Source: DASVEE01 sp036399695
GTDB taxonomy: Bacteria > Acidobacteriota > Thermoanaerobaculia > Gp7-AA8
DNA length: 62,496 bases
Assembly (NCBI GenBank): GCA_036399695.1
Contig: DASWMP010000352.1
Span: 1-62,496 of the forward strand
Direction: 5' to 3'
Positions 8,209 through 18,600 of this stretch are shown piece after piece; the first letter of the stretch is position 1; every line of letters starts with the position of its first letter. The translations under genes were made by a program, and so were the position numbers. A model generated the notes under the pieces. It was given only the letters and a program-made list of their open reading frames with translations, searched no databases and was not told where the DNA came from.

Positions 8209-10026
8209 TCAGAGCCAGAAAGAGGTCACGTCATCGACAGTGAGGCGGTCCCACATCAGACAGAGCCGCGCGGCCGTGCGCGGAAAGCGGGCGCCGCGGA
8301 GGAAGCCGGGGCGGCCTTCGAGCGTCCACCGCTCGACCGGCTCCAGGGCGTCGCGGTCCTCACGGTACGGCGTGCCGCGCACCGACCAGCCGAGGATCTG
8401 CAGGATCGCGCGCCGGACGGGATTCGTGCCGCCGGCGATGCGCGGCAACAGTTTCATCGACAGCGCGAGGTCGAGCGGATCGACGCTCTCTCCCGACGCC
8501 GTGCGAAACGACGGCTGCACCTCCGCGGCATGAGTGACGAAGAAGGCGATCTCCTCGCACACGCGATGGCCGACCTGCAACTGCGCCTGCGCGAGCAAGC
8601 CGTTCACCTCCTGCAGCGCATTCACCACGGTCACGACACGCGTCAGCTCCGCGGTGTTGAACGAAGCATCCGAGAGCTGGATCGCGCGGGGATACCAGGC
8701 GTGGACCGGCCACACCGCCGTTCGTTCCTCCTGTGTCTCGCCGTTGTTGCGGCCGATGCGGGTCAACCAGGCCGTCAGCGTCACGTCCGAGAGCTCGATG
8801 GTGAAGGCGCGATCCAGCACCTTGCGGCTGAAGGCGTTCGAGCTCTCGTCCATGTTCACGGTGCCGACCAGGCCGAAGTTCGGCGAGAGGTAGACGTCCG
8901 CCCACGGTGCGTCGTCCTGCTGCAACGCGGCGCCGACGAGCGCTCGCGAACGGAAGCCGCCATGCGCCGCCGGCACGCGGCTTTCGATGAAGCTCAGGAA
9001 CTCGGCGAAGTAGTGCTCGACGCGGGCGAGGTTCATCTCGTCCAGGATGCAGGTGAAGAAGCGATCCGCCCCCTCGTTCGCCCGCCGCACGTCGCGCAGC
9101 ACGGCGCCGGGCTGGAAGCGTCCGTCCAGATTCGGGTGGCCGAGAACTTCGGTGCTGTCGGTCCAGTCGGGGCGCACCGGGACGAGATCGTACGCACCGC
9201 CGGTGAACCTGGCGACGAGCGCCGGCAGCCGCGATTTCCCGGTGCCACTGACGCCGGCGAGGATCACGAACGGCTTCGTCCGCAGCGCCGTCACGTAGGC
9301 CGCGATCTGCCACGGCTCGAAGATGAAGCCGGAGGCGTCGATGGCGCGGATCAGCTCCTCGAGTGCGGCTACACGATCGAACGGCGCGTCTTCTTCCGCC
9401 ACGGCCGGCCGGGGAACGAGCGTCTGCCGGAGCTTCTTCTCCAGGAACTGCTCGTAGGCATCGACGAGCAGCTCGACGTCGCGGGCGATCTCCTCGTCGG
9501 CCGGCACAGCGCCGCGCTCGTAGAGCTTGTACGCGATCGTCGACTGGCCATAGGCGCGGCCCTGGCTGCGCGTCGCGCGCAGGTCGATGTCGTCGTCGAG
9601 CCGGAAGCGCGCGGCAAGCTCCGGCAGCTCCGCGCGGACCAGCGCCGCGTTCCGCTTCAGCCACTCGCGCCTGACACCGCGGCCGAGCCGCTCGCCAGGC
9701 TCCGTGGTGCCCTGCGTCAGCGTCAGATAGACGCCGCTCATGTCCTCGCGAAACAGAAACTCGCAGTAGAACCCGCGCTGGGGAGTGGTCGTCTCGCGCG
9801 AGTCGAGGATGGAGATGTACGGCAGGAGTGCCCACTTGCCTTTGCCGACGGAGTAGTCGACCAGGAGCGACGGATACCGCTGCACCGCATCGAACCGGTA
9901 CAACTCCTCCGTGGCATCGTCGAACGCCTCGTGGATCGCACTTCCACCGCGAAATGGTGAGCTCCGGGCCGCGATGTAGTTCGCAAGAACGCGCTCCAGT
10001 GAGCTCTGCACCGACATCCACGGCAT
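8209..10026 (-). CDS. McrB-like AAA+ NTPase with MrcB-type N-terminal domain
   Basis: 605 residues. The first ~150 match the MrcB N-terminal (DUF3578-like) pattern, with YPSLLVDYSVGKGKWA and GFYCEFLFREDMSGVYLTLTQG spread over residues ~50-105. A linker is followed by an AAA+ motor with Walker A GVSGTGKS (residues 258-265), a Walker B FFTCILDEMN and a sensor GTVNMDESS in place of McrB's MNTAD-type motif. It should drive translocation for the nuclease encoded 4 nt downstream. The start ATG 10026 has a second ATG at 10017. The two genes look complete, so this is a probable intact type IV restriction-like defence module. Confidence 0.85.
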   Translation of the reverse strand: MPWMSVQSSLERVLANYIAARSSPFRGGSAIHEAFDDATEELYRFDAVQRYPSLLVDYSVGKGKWALLPYISILDSRETTTPQRGFYCEFLFREDMSGVYLTLTQGTTEPGERLGRGVRREWLKRNAALVRAELPELAARFRLDDDIDLRATRSQGRAYGQSTIAYKLYERGAVPADEEIARDVELLVDAYEQFLEKKLRQTLVPRPAVAEEDAPFDRVAALEELIRAIDASGFIFEPWQIAAYVTALRTKPFVILAGVSGTGKSRLPALVARFTGGAYDLVPVRPDWTDSTEVLGHPNLDGRFQPGAVLRDVRRANEGADRFFTCILDEMNLARVEHYFAEFLSFIESRVPAAHGGFRSRALVGAALQQDDAPWADVYLSPNFGLVGTVNMDESSNAFSRKVLDRAFTIELSDVTLTAWLTRIGRNNGETQEERTAVWPVHAWYPRAIQLSDASFNTAELTRVVTVVNALQEVNGLLAQAQLQVGHRVCEEIAFFVTHAAEVQPSFRTASGESVDPLDLALSMKLLPRIAGGTNPVRRAILQILGWSVRGTPYREDRDALEPVERWTLEGRPGFLRGARFPRTAARLCLMWDRLTVDDVTSFWL

Positions 10027-10086
10027 GGTAGCAGTGGGTAGCTAAGTCTACGTGGAGTAGACACTTATAGGCGTCTGTTGGGTACC

Positions 10087-10233
10087 GGAACGATGGGACC
10101 TATGGGAACGATGGACCTATGAGACTCATAGGCGATGGGATCAATCGGAGTGTGAGCACCGGCGCTCCAACCATCCCTGCGATCGCCTCCCATTGGTCCC
10201 ATCTGTCCCATCTGTCCCATTGGTCCCATCGTC
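10087..10233. repeat. Inverted pair of 9-bp tandem arrays
   Basis: Positions 10087-10120 carry about four 9-mers of the form GGGACCTAT / GGGAACGAT. Positions 10189-10233 carry about five of the complementary form (CCCATTGGT, CCCATCTGT). The two arrays therefore face each other across ~70 bp in the gap between the McrB-like gene and serA. Confidence 0.8.
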
Positions 10234-10281
10234 CACCGGCCCCGGCCCAGCCTCGGCGCGCGTGCCGCATACAATGCCGGC

Positions 10282-11865
10282 ATGACCCGATACCGCGTGC
10301 TCGTCACCGATACTCTGGCTGATTCCGGCCTGGCCATCCTGCATAAAACCGAGGACGTGGAGCTCGATTACCGTCCCGGGCTCAAGGGCGATGCGCTGCT
10401 GCAGGCCGTTGCCGAATCGGACGCGCTGATCACGCGCAGCGGCACCGCCGTCACGCACGAGTTGGTGAATGCCGGCTCACGGCTGCGCATCATCGGCCGC
10501 GCCGGCGTGGGGCTCGACAACGTCGACGTCGAGGCCTGCACCGCGCGCGGCATCCTCGTCATCAATGCGCCGACGGCGAACATCATGTCCGCCACCGAGC
10601 ACACGATGGCCATGCTGCTCGCGCTCTGCCGCAACATCCCGGAGGCGCATGCGAGCGTGAAGCGCGGCGAGTGGTCGCGCTCGAAATTCATGGGCATGGA
10701 GCTGAACAACAAGACGCTGGGCGTCATCGGCCTCGGCCGGATCGGCTCGCGCGTCACGACCCGCGCCCGCGGCTTCGGCATGCGCGTCATCGCCTACGAC
10801 CCCTACATCAGCGACGTCACGTACGAAAAAGTCGGTGCCGAGAACGTCTCGCTCGACGACCTGCTGGCGCAGGCCGACGTCATCACCGTGCACACGCCAC
10901 TGACCGAGGAGACGCGCGGGCTGATCGGCGCGTCCGAGATCGCGAAGATGAAGCCGGGCGTCGTCGTGCTCAACATCGCCCGCGGCGGCATCTACGAGGA
11001 GCAGGCGCTCGCCGACGCCCTCAACTCCGGCAAGATCGCCGGCGCCGCCATCGACGTCTACGTCGAGGAGCCGCCCGGCAAGGAGCACCCGCTCGTCAGC
11101 GCGAAGAACGTCATCGTCTCCCCGCACATCGGCGCGAACACGATCGAAGCGCAGGACCGCGTGGCCGTCACGACCGCGGAGATGGTCGTCGAAGCGCTGC
11201 GCGGCTCGATCTTCGTCTCGGCCGTCAACCTGCCGTTCGAAGGGCTCTCCGACGCCGACGCCGCCCCGCTCATCCGCCTCTCCGAGAAGCTCGGCTCCTT
11301 CGCCGCGCAGATCATCAACGGCGCCGTGGATCGCGTCTCCATCGAGCTGCACGGCATCGAGGAACGGCTGACGAAGATCCTCTCCGTCGCCGCGCTCAAG
11401 GGCCTCCTGACGCCGCACCTCGCGGAGGTGAACTTCGTCAACGCCGAGCAGAGCGCCGAATCACGCGGGATCGCGCTGGCGTCGTCGACGTACCCCTCGC
11501 CGCTCGATTACGGGAACCTCATCACCTTCCGCGCTTCGTCGCGCGACGAAGAGGTCTGCGTCTCCGGCACGGTCTTCCACGAGAACAACCAGCGCATCGT
11601 CGGCGTGAACAACTTCCGCGTGGAGTTCAAGCCGGACGGCCACATCATCTACATCATCAACCGCGACGTCCCCGGCGTCGTCGGCAAGGTCGGCACGCTC
11701 CTCGGCGACCGGGAGATCAACATTGCCGAGTACAACCTCGCCCGCCACGGCAGCGGCGGCCGCGCCATGGCCATCATCACCGTCGATTCCCCCCTCGACG
11801 CCGACACCCTCAGCTTCCTCCGCAGCTACCGCGAAATGATCGAGGTGCGGCAGGTGCGGTTGTAG
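10282..11865 (+). CDS. serA: D-3-phosphoglycerate dehydrogenase
   Basis: First enzyme of serine synthesis, oxidising 3-phosphoglycerate to 3-phosphohydroxypyruvate with NAD. The 527-residue protein is the long form. It has a substrate domain with RAGVGLDNVD, a Rossmann domain with GLGRIG (residues 150-155), the catalytic SPHIGANT His, an allosteric-substrate-binding domain (~300-450) and a C-terminal ACT domain (~455-527; VPGVVGKVGTLLGDREINIAEY), so serine feedback is likely. There is no Shine-Dalgarno; a TACAAT box (10270-10275) ends 6 nt before the ATG, suggesting a leaderless message. Confidence 0.96.
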   Translation: MTRYRVLVTDTLADSGLAILHKTEDVELDYRPGLKGDALLQAVAESDALITRSGTAVTHELVNAGSRLRIIGRAGVGLDNVDVEACTARGILVINAPTANIMSATEHTMAMLLALCRNIPEAHASVKRGEWSRSKFMGMELNNKTLGVIGLGRIGSRVTTRARGFGMRVIAYDPYISDVTYEKVGAENVSLDDLLAQADVITVHTPLTEETRGLIGASEIAKMKPGVVVLNIARGGIYEEQALADALNSGKIAGAAIDVYVEEPPGKEHPLVSAKNVIVSPHIGANTIEAQDRVAVTTAEMVVEALRGSIFVSAVNLPFEGLSDADAAPLIRLSEKLGSFAAQIINGAVDRVSIELHGIEERLTKILSVAALKGLLTPHLAEVNFVNAEQSAESRGIALASSTYPSPLDYGNLITFRASSRDEEVCVSGTVFHENNQRIVGVNNFRVEFKPDGHIIYIINRDVPGVVGKVGTLLGDREINIAEYNLARHGSGGRAMAIITVDSPLDADTLSFLRSYREMIEVRQVRL

Positions 11866-11881
11866 GTTCGTCCTATCGGAC

Positions 11882-12817
11882 CTACGGCACAAAGACGCCG
11901 CACAGCCCCGCCACCATGGCCGCGCCGATGACTGCGTAAAGCACGCGATAGCGCGTCTGCAGCCGGGAGACGCTCGAGTAGGTCAGCCCCTCGCGCAGAG
12001 TCTGAACGGACCAGTGGAGTTGCAAGGCGAAGAGTGCGACGAGCACAACGAGGGAGCGCGGCAGAATCCCCTGGAGCGCCAGCCCGGCCAGCAGGACCTG
12101 GGCCATTGCGAAAAGGACCAGGCTTGCCGCGAAGACGCGGTGCGGCCCGAAGACGACCGCGTTGGTCCGGATGCCATTGACGGTGTCGCCCTGGTGGTCG
12201 CGGACCTCCTGGGTGAGATGGCCGGCGGCGAACACCACCGCGAAGAAAGCGGCCATCGCGAGACCGCGGCCATCGAGCGGGCGCGCCAGCGAGTAGCCGA
12301 GGAGGAAGTGCAGGATGCCGCCGGCGAGATGGGCGGCCGAGTTGAGCAGCGGGATGCCCTTCCAGTTGAATCGGGGCAGAGAGTAGAGCGCGCTCAGGCC
12401 CGCGACCGCGAACGACAGACCCAGCGCCACCACACCCAGCCGGCTGAAGAGCAGCAGACTCACGACCAGGAGGCTCGCCGTCAGCACACCCATCTCTCTG
12501 CGTCCGACGCCTCGAGCGGTAAACACCCGCGCCGCCTTGTTCGGGTCGGCGAAGTCGGCGGTCAGGCCGGACCAGTCGTTGAGCATGAAGATGTGCGTCA
12601 CCAGCAGCACGTTGGCGATGATGAGGATCGCCAGCGGACCGAGGTCCTGAGCGGACGGTCTACCGATCGCGAAGGCGGCGCCGAGCAGAGGCGGGCCTTG
12701 CAGAGCAAGGATGTCCTGCGGGCGCAGGCATCGCAGATAGCGAAGCGCGGACGCTGCACCGGCAGCCGAAGCTTTACCGGCCGGGATGCGTTCCACCGCG
12801 ATGTTCGTATTGGTCAT
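11882..12817 (-). CDS. UbiA-family prenyltransferase
   Basis: Polytopic membrane enzyme of 311 residues. The first Asp-rich motif is a variant of NDxxDxxxD (NDWSGLTADFADPNK, about residues 79-93) and the second is VRDHQGDTVNGIRTNAV. Between and after them are eight or nine hydrophobic helices, as in UbiA enzymes that prenylate aromatics or other acceptors. Its start overlaps the end of the upstream membrane protein by 44 nt, so the two are probably one transcript. That neighbour carries a terpenoid-cyclase-like domain, so a role in isoprenoid-lipid or terpenoid metabolism is possible. The acceptor is unknown. Confidence 0.82.
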   Translation of the reverse strand: MTNTNIAVERIPAGKASAAGAASALRYLRCLRPQDILALQGPPLLGAAFAIGRPSAQDLGPLAILIIANVLLVTHIFMLNDWSGLTADFADPNKAARVFTARGVGRREMGVLTASLLVVSLLLFSRLGVVALGLSFAVAGLSALYSLPRFNWKGIPLLNSAAHLAGGILHFLLGYSLARPLDGRGLAMAAFFAVVFAAGHLTQEVRDHQGDTVNGIRTNAVVFGPHRVFAASLVLFAMAQVLLAGLALQGILPRSLVVLVALFALQLHWSVQTLREGLTYSSVSRLQTRYRVLYAVIGAAMVAGLCGVFVP

Positions 12818-15404
12818 AGAGTCTCAGCCAGAGCGCGTAGCCGACGTCCTCGGACCAGTAAAATCGGGGGACGGTCGCGGTGAGGTCGTTGTGGTAGAAG
12901 AGCGGCGGGTTCGCCCGCACGAGCGCGAAGTCGTCCCGGGCCAGCTCGCGCAGTATGGACCGCTTGAGCACCGTGTCGGGTAATGAGCCATCGCCCGCCG
13001 GCTCCGTCAGCAGCCGGGCCACCGACATCCAGATCTGCTGGCCCGGCACATCAGTGCGCATCCGTGACTCCGGCACTTCCAGCGCGCACCCGGCGCGGCG
13101 CACGTCGGGCAGCCGCAGCATCGGGACCAGCGGCGCCTTTCGGTAGTAGACCCACACCCGATCCTCATCGACGACGGGCCGCAGCGCTTCACAAAGCGCG
13201 CGGCCGGCGGGCGGCTGGGCCTCAGCCAGCAGCAGCAGCAGGTGCATCTGAATCGTCGCGTCGGCCGGATTCGGATCGCTGCCCGGATCGAGGCATTGGT
13301 AGTCCTCCCGCCGTGCGAGCCACGTGCGATAAAGACCGTCGGACGTCCGGTAACGCCCGATCGTTGCCAGTGCGGCCGTCAATCTGTTCCGGTCGGGAGC
13401 GGGCGCGAGCCGCCAGACGAGTGCCGTGTCGTCCGTGTCCGGTGTGATGGCGCAGCCGAGCGTCCCGATGCCCGGACCGTCCGGCCGTCCGTGATAGCGA
13501 ACCAGGCCGCCCGCCTCGATCTGGCTCGTGAGGTGCCGCCGCGCGCGCTGCAGGTTCTGTTCGAGACCGCCGGCAGCGGCGACAGGATCGAGCAGCTCGA
13601 CGACGAGCGCGGTGAGGAAGGTGTTCATCTCCGGCCGCGGCTCGTGAAAGCGCGTCCCGCTCGTGAAGGCCGTGAGCCAGTACCCCTCCGCCTGCTGGTG
13701 CTCGCGAATCCGCGCCGCCGCCTTCCTGGCGTTCTCGCCGAGATCGTCGTCGGCAGCCGCCGGTGCCGTTTGCACCGTCAGCTTGCGTTCCTGGAAGTAG
13801 TAGCCCTCGCTTTTCTCCGCGGTCCAGACGAACGCCGTCACCGTGTACTCGCCGGCGGCCATGCCTGTCGTGTCGATCGGGATACGCCAGCCGGCGGGGC
13901 TCGGCTCACCGAGCGTCGTGCGCACGTCAGGGCGGTCGAAAAAGACACCGGAGGAGGCGGGCGGCCGGCCGTCGATGACGATCGCCACCTGCCACGGTGT
14001 TGCCCGACCGGCCAGCGTCCAGCCGATGGCGGCGGCCTCCTGCCCGGCGGTGACGACCGACGTTGGGCGGCCAGCCACCTCGATCGCGTCGAACGCGCCG
14101 CGAATCCCGGTCGTGAACTCGGCGGGCACGACACCCTGTCGCAGGGACGTGACGAACGGTGCGTTTCGCCACTGCCACACCCCTCGTGTGTCGTAAGCCC
14201 CCGGACGGTCCGCGGCGAAGATCGGAAGATCGAACGAAGGGGAGTAGCAGAAGGCGCCGATCGCTTCGATGAGGATCGCCACGCCGACCGCGACGTGGAA
14301 ACCGATGCGCGCCACGCCGCGCAACGCGCAGGCCACCGGCACCAGCATCCAGATGAGAAACGGCAGAAAGTCGGTCATGTAGCGCGGCCCCCAGGAGAGG
14401 CCGCCGCGCCAGTCCGCCTTCGCGTACAGCATGATCTGGAGGACGACGGCCACGATCATCGCCATCGTCAGGAACCGCTCGTCGCGACCTCGGGGCATGT
14501 GGCGGCCCACCAGCGCGAGGAAAAGCAGAAAGGGCGAGAAGACCAGCAGTCCGCGCGTGGGGCTGAACAGTAGTCCCGCGACGCCGGGAAGCAGGTCGTG
14601 GCTGAAGAACGCGGCCTTACCGATCAGTCCATAGCCGCCCAGGACGTTGCCTGCCACGCCGAAGTTGTAGAGCAGCACGGCAGCGAGGGGCAGTGCAGAT
14701 GCCGCGACGAACAACAGCCTCTGGCGCCCGCTTGTCCGGAAGAGTGCATAAAGCCCCAGCGCCGCCGCCAGGATGGCGTCCGGCGGACGGTTGGCGGCGA
14801 TGAGCCCGCAAAGCAGGCCGGCCGCAAACGCCCGCGGCGCGGTCAACGCTCCGGTCAGCAACAGCAGGACGCCGATGACCAGAAGCGTGGCCATTCCGTG
14901 CTGCCATAAAGCCTGGCTACTGATCGCCCACGTCGTCGTGCCGAAGGCATAGGCCACCGTGAGCAGCAGCGCGATCGATGCCCTCGCCCGCCGTCGCAGC
15001 AGCAGGTAGAGGAGCGACACGCTCAGGGAGGCGACCAGCGAGGCGGAGAGCTTCTCCATGATCCTCGCGAGGTGATCCAGATTCCCGCCCGTCCAACCCC
15101 TCAGTTGCAGATAGGCGGCCGCCGGAACGTAGAGCGGCGCGACGAGCACCGGCACCACGACCGGATACAAAGAGATGATGCGGCCGTCAGGCCGTGGCAA
15201 CATCCAGAACGCGCCGTCACCGCGGCCCTGAGCCGCGACCTTCGCCACCGGATTGAGGAAGATCGTGTGGTACTTCACGATCGCGAATGGCAGGTAACGG
15301 GCCGGATAGGTATCGCCGGCGGTGATCCCCCGTCCGTTGACGTTGTAGATCACGAGGCAGACCAGGCCGATGAGCAGGCTCGTTCGGCCGATGTTTTCGC
15401 GCAT
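12774..15404 (-). CDS. Polytopic membrane protein fused to a terpenoid-cyclase-like alpha-toroid domain
   Basis: 876 residues. Residues 1-~400 form a polytopic membrane region of GT-C glycosyltransferase style, with conserved GDTYPARYLPF, LWQHGMATL and SWGPRYMTDFLPF. A beta-type linker follows (~400-560). The last ~310 residues look like an alpha/alpha-toroid of the squalene/terpenoid cyclase superfamily: EGYWLTAF..., NTFLTALVVELL and an acidic PDTDDTA motif at residues 655-661 (Asp656, Asp658, Asp659), which resembles the DxDD catalytic motif of class II terpene cyclases. The UbiA gene follows with an overlap. The domain order is unusual. The membrane part is probable, the cyclase activity is only inferred, and a non-enzymatic toroid is the main alternative. 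Confidence 0.75.
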   Translation of the reverse strand: MRENIGRTSLLIGLVCLVIYNVNGRGITAGDTYPARYLPFAIVKYHTIFLNPVAKVAAQGRGDGAFWMLPRPDGRIISLYPVVVPVLVAPLYVPAAAYLQLRGWTGGNLDHLARIMEKLSASLVASLSVSLLYLLLRRRARASIALLLTVAYAFGTTTWAISSQALWQHGMATLLVIGVLLLLTGALTAPRAFAAGLLCGLIAANRPPDAILAAALGLYALFRTSGRQRLLFVAASALPLAAVLLYNFGVAGNVLGGYGLIGKAAFFSHDLLPGVAGLLFSPTRGLLVFSPFLLFLALVGRHMPRGRDERFLTMAMIVAVVLQIMLYAKADWRGGLSWGPRYMTDFLPFLIWMLVPVACALRGVARIGFHVAVGVAILIEAIGAFCYSPSFDLPIFAADRPGAYDTRGVWQWRNAPFVTSLRQGVVPAEFTTGIRGAFDAIEVAGRPTSVVTAGQEAAAIGWTLAGRATPWQVAIVIDGRPPASSGVFFDRPDVRTTLGEPSPAGWRIPIDTTGMAAGEYTVTAFVWTAEKSEGYYFQERKLTVQTAPAAADDDLGENARKAAARIREHQQAEGYWLTAFTSGTRFHEPRPEMNTFLTALVVELLDPVAAAGGLEQNLQRARRHLTSQIEAGGLVRYHGRPDGPGIGTLGCAITPDTDDTALVWRLAPAPDRNRLTAALATIGRYRTSDGLYRTWLARREDYQCLDPGSDPNPADATIQMHLLLLLAEAQPPAGRALCEALRPVVDEDRVWVYYRKAPLVPMLRLPDVRRAGCALEVPESRMRTDVPGQQIWMSVARLLTEPAGDGSLPDTVLKRSILRELARDDFALVRANPPLFYHNDLTATVPRFYWSEDVGYALWLRLYDQYEHRGGTHPGR

Positions 15405-15432
15405 TCTTGATTGATCTCACCGGTGTGGGGGG

Positions 15433-15541
15433 ATGGGTTTTGGTTGTTGGTTGTTGGTTGTTGGTTTGTGGTGCTGCGCTAAGCCGGGATCGGTCGTGTA
15501 GCGCAGCACCAAAAACCAAAAACCAAAAACCGAAAACCACC
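15433..15541. repeat. Inverted repeat flanked by heptamer arrays
   Basis: Perfect 11-bp arms GGTGCTGCGCT (15470-15480) and AGCGCAGCACC (15500-15510). Outside the left arm lie about four GGTTGTT heptamers; outside the right arm lie about four copies of the complementary-sense AAAAACC heptamer. The unit occupies the divergent gap between two large genes and may contain their promoters. A TACAAT lies at 15604-15609 ahead of the glycosyltransferase gene. Confidence 0.8.
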
Positions 15542-15641
15542 AACGCCCTTCAGCGCCAGATCACCACTTCCCCCCACAGGACCGCGGCCGCGCCGGAGCC
15601 TACTACAATGCGTGTGAGAACCGCATGTTTATGGGAACTTG

Positions 15642-18600
15642 ATGACAGCAGACGCCATGACCGATGAGGAGCGCACGCGGATCGCAACGGCCGGGGGAAC
15701 CCGGCCGCGCCTCTCGGTCGTCATCCCCTGTCACAACGACGGCGACTATCTGCTCGAAGCTGTTGCCAGCGTGGAGCAACACGCGCCCGGCGCGGAGCTC
15801 ATCATCGTTGACGACGGCTCGACGCAGCCCCGCACGCATCAGGTGCTGACCGCGCTTCGCGAGGCGGGCCACCGCGTGCTCGAGCAGCCGCACTCCGGGA
15901 TCTCCGCGGCCCGCAACCGCGGCGTCGCGGCAGCCGCCGGCGACTACTTCCTGCCGCTCGACGCCGACAACCGCCTGCTGCCCGGCTTCGCCGCGGAAGC
16001 CGTGGCGCTGCTCGATGGCGATCCCGCCGCGGGCGTCGTCTACGGCGATCGCCGTGAGTTCGGCATGCGCAGCGGCGACGTCACCGTGCCGGAGCTCGAT
16101 CTGCCGCGGATGCTCTGGAGCAACTACATCGACGCCTGCGCCGTCGTGCGCCGTGCCGTCTGGAGCGGCGTCGGTGGCTACGACGTCGCCTTTCAAGACT
16201 GGGAGGACTGGGACTTCTGGCTCGGTGCCGCGGCGCGCGGCTGGCGCTTCCTTCGGATTCCGCGGCCGGCGTTCGAGTACCGCATCCGTCCCGATTCGAT
16301 GCACCAGCGATTCCTGCGCCGCACCGACTATCCGGCGACGCTGCGCCGGATCTACGACAAGCATCGCGAGCTCGTCGCCACCCACGCGGCCGAAATCCTC
16401 ATCGCCGGCCACGTCGAGCGGCGCCAGCTCTTCGACGACGCGGCGGCGCTGCGCGACTCGCGCGACGCCATTCAGACGGAGATCGATCGGCTCGCCGCCG
16501 CGACGCGCGAGCAGGTCGCGGCGCTGCAGGAGAGCGCTGCTCCACGCGAGGAGCTGCTGGATTCCGCCGACGAGCCCGCCCCACTACTCGCGGCGGCCGA
16601 GGCGCCCCTGACCGGTGCGACGCAGGTCTTCACGATCGTCGCACGCAACTATCTCGCTCACGCACGCGTCCTCGCGGCCAGTCTGGCCCGGCACAATCCG
16701 GACGCCCGCCTCAGCGTGGTGGTGCTCGACGATCCGCGGCGCAGCGTCCCCGCGGAGCCATCGTTCGAGATCATCCGCGCCGGCGAGCTGCCGTTCGACC
16801 CGCCGTCCGACCTCTACACGATGGCAGCGACGTACGACGTCACCGAGCTGGCCACCGCGCTGAAGCCCTGGGCCTTCGCGCATTTCTTCGCGCGCGGTGC
16901 GTCGGTGGTGATCTATCTCGATCCTGACATCGAGGTCTTCGACTCTCTCGGCCCGCTCGAGCCGTTGACGCGCGCACACGGGATGGTCATTACGCCGCAC
17001 ATCACCGAGCCGCTGCCGCGCGACGGCAACCATCCGGACGAGCGCGATCTGCTGATCTCCGGCATCTACAACCTCGGCTTTCTCGCGCTCTCCGCCGAGG
17101 CGGCGAAAGCGTTCCTTCCCTGGTGGCGCGAGCGGCTCAGGCGCGATTGCCTCAATGACCCCGCGCACGGTCTGTTCGTCGACCAGCGCTGGATCGACTT
17201 CGCCCCCGCGTTCTTCCAGTCCGAAATCCTCAAAGACCCCGGCTACAACGTCGCCTACTGGAATCTGCCGCACCGTGTTCTGACGCGCGACGGCGATCGC
17301 ATCCTCGTCAACGGCCAGCCGCTGCGCTTCGTCCACTACAGCGGCTTCTCCCCCCGCGCGCGTCATCTCCTCTCGAAGCATCAGCTCGACTCACCGCGCA
17401 TTCGCCTCAGCGAAGTGCCGCTGCTCGCCGAGCTGTGCCGCCGCTATGCCGAGCGGCTGGAGGAGGCCGGTTTCGCCGCCTGCGTTACGTTGCCGTACGG
17501 CTTCGCGACGACTGCCGCCGGGCTCCCTCTCGACGCACGGGCGCGCCGGGTGCTGCACCGCACGTACGTGCAGGACGAAGCGGCGGAGCGCGCTGTCCCG
17601 TTTCCGGATCCCTTCTCGCCGGAGGGCGCGGAGGATGTCCTCCAGCGCCTGCTGCGGCCATCGGCGGAGGCGCCGGCTGTCCCCTCGTATCTGCGTGAGA
17701 TCTGGCTCGAGCGCGCAGACCTGCGCATCGCTTTCCCACGCATCGACTCCGTCGACGCGGAGCGGTTCCTCGAGTGGGTGAGGTCGCAGGCCGGTGGCGA
17801 GCTGCACATCTCTCCGCGGCTCATCCCTGCTCCGGCTGCAGCGGCGTTGCCCGTAGCCCAGCCACGAACGCTGACTCCCGGCGTCAACGTCTACGGCTAC
17901 GCGTACGCCGAGAGCGGCACCGGCCAGATCGTCCGTTCGGTGGCGGCCGCACTCGCCGCGGAAGGGATTCCGTACGCGGTCGTGCCGGTCCAGCACCCCA
18001 CCAGCCGGCAGCAGCGGGAGTTTCGCGATCTCGGCGCGGCGGCTCCGGCGTTCGACACGAATCTCATCTGCGTCAACGCCGATCCCTTGCCGCTGTTCTT
18101 CGAGAGCATGCGCGGCCAACTGCCGCAGGGCGCGCGCAACATCGGCCTCTGGGCGTGGGAAGTCGAAGACCTCCCGCCGCTGATGGCGCAAAGCGAGCGC
18201 TTTCTCGACGAGGTCTGGGGCATCAGCAGCTTCACCGCTGAGGCGCTGGCGCGTTGCCTCACCAAACCCGTGCGCGCCTTCCCGCTGCCGGTCGTCGTGC
18301 CGGCGGTACGGCCGCGCACGCGCGCCGAGCTCGGAATGCCGGAAGGCTTCCTGTTTCTCTTCTGCTTCGATTACGACAGCGTCTTCCGGCGTAAGAACCC
18401 TCTGGCCGCGGTGGCCGCCTTCCAGCAGGCCTTCGGCCATCGCGCCGACGTCGTGCTCTACATCAAGACCACCAATGCGGCGCGGCACGTGGCGGACGAG
18501 GAAGAGCTGCGCCTCGCCGCGGCGGATTCGTCGAACATCGTCATTCGCGATGGGTATGTTTCGAGCGATGACTATTTTTCCATGCTCGACTCCTGCGACT

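Noticed and set aside
8089..9960. 623-codon plus-strand frame opposite the McrB-like gene
   Set aside because: Antisense shadow of a gene with recognisable AAA+ motifs.
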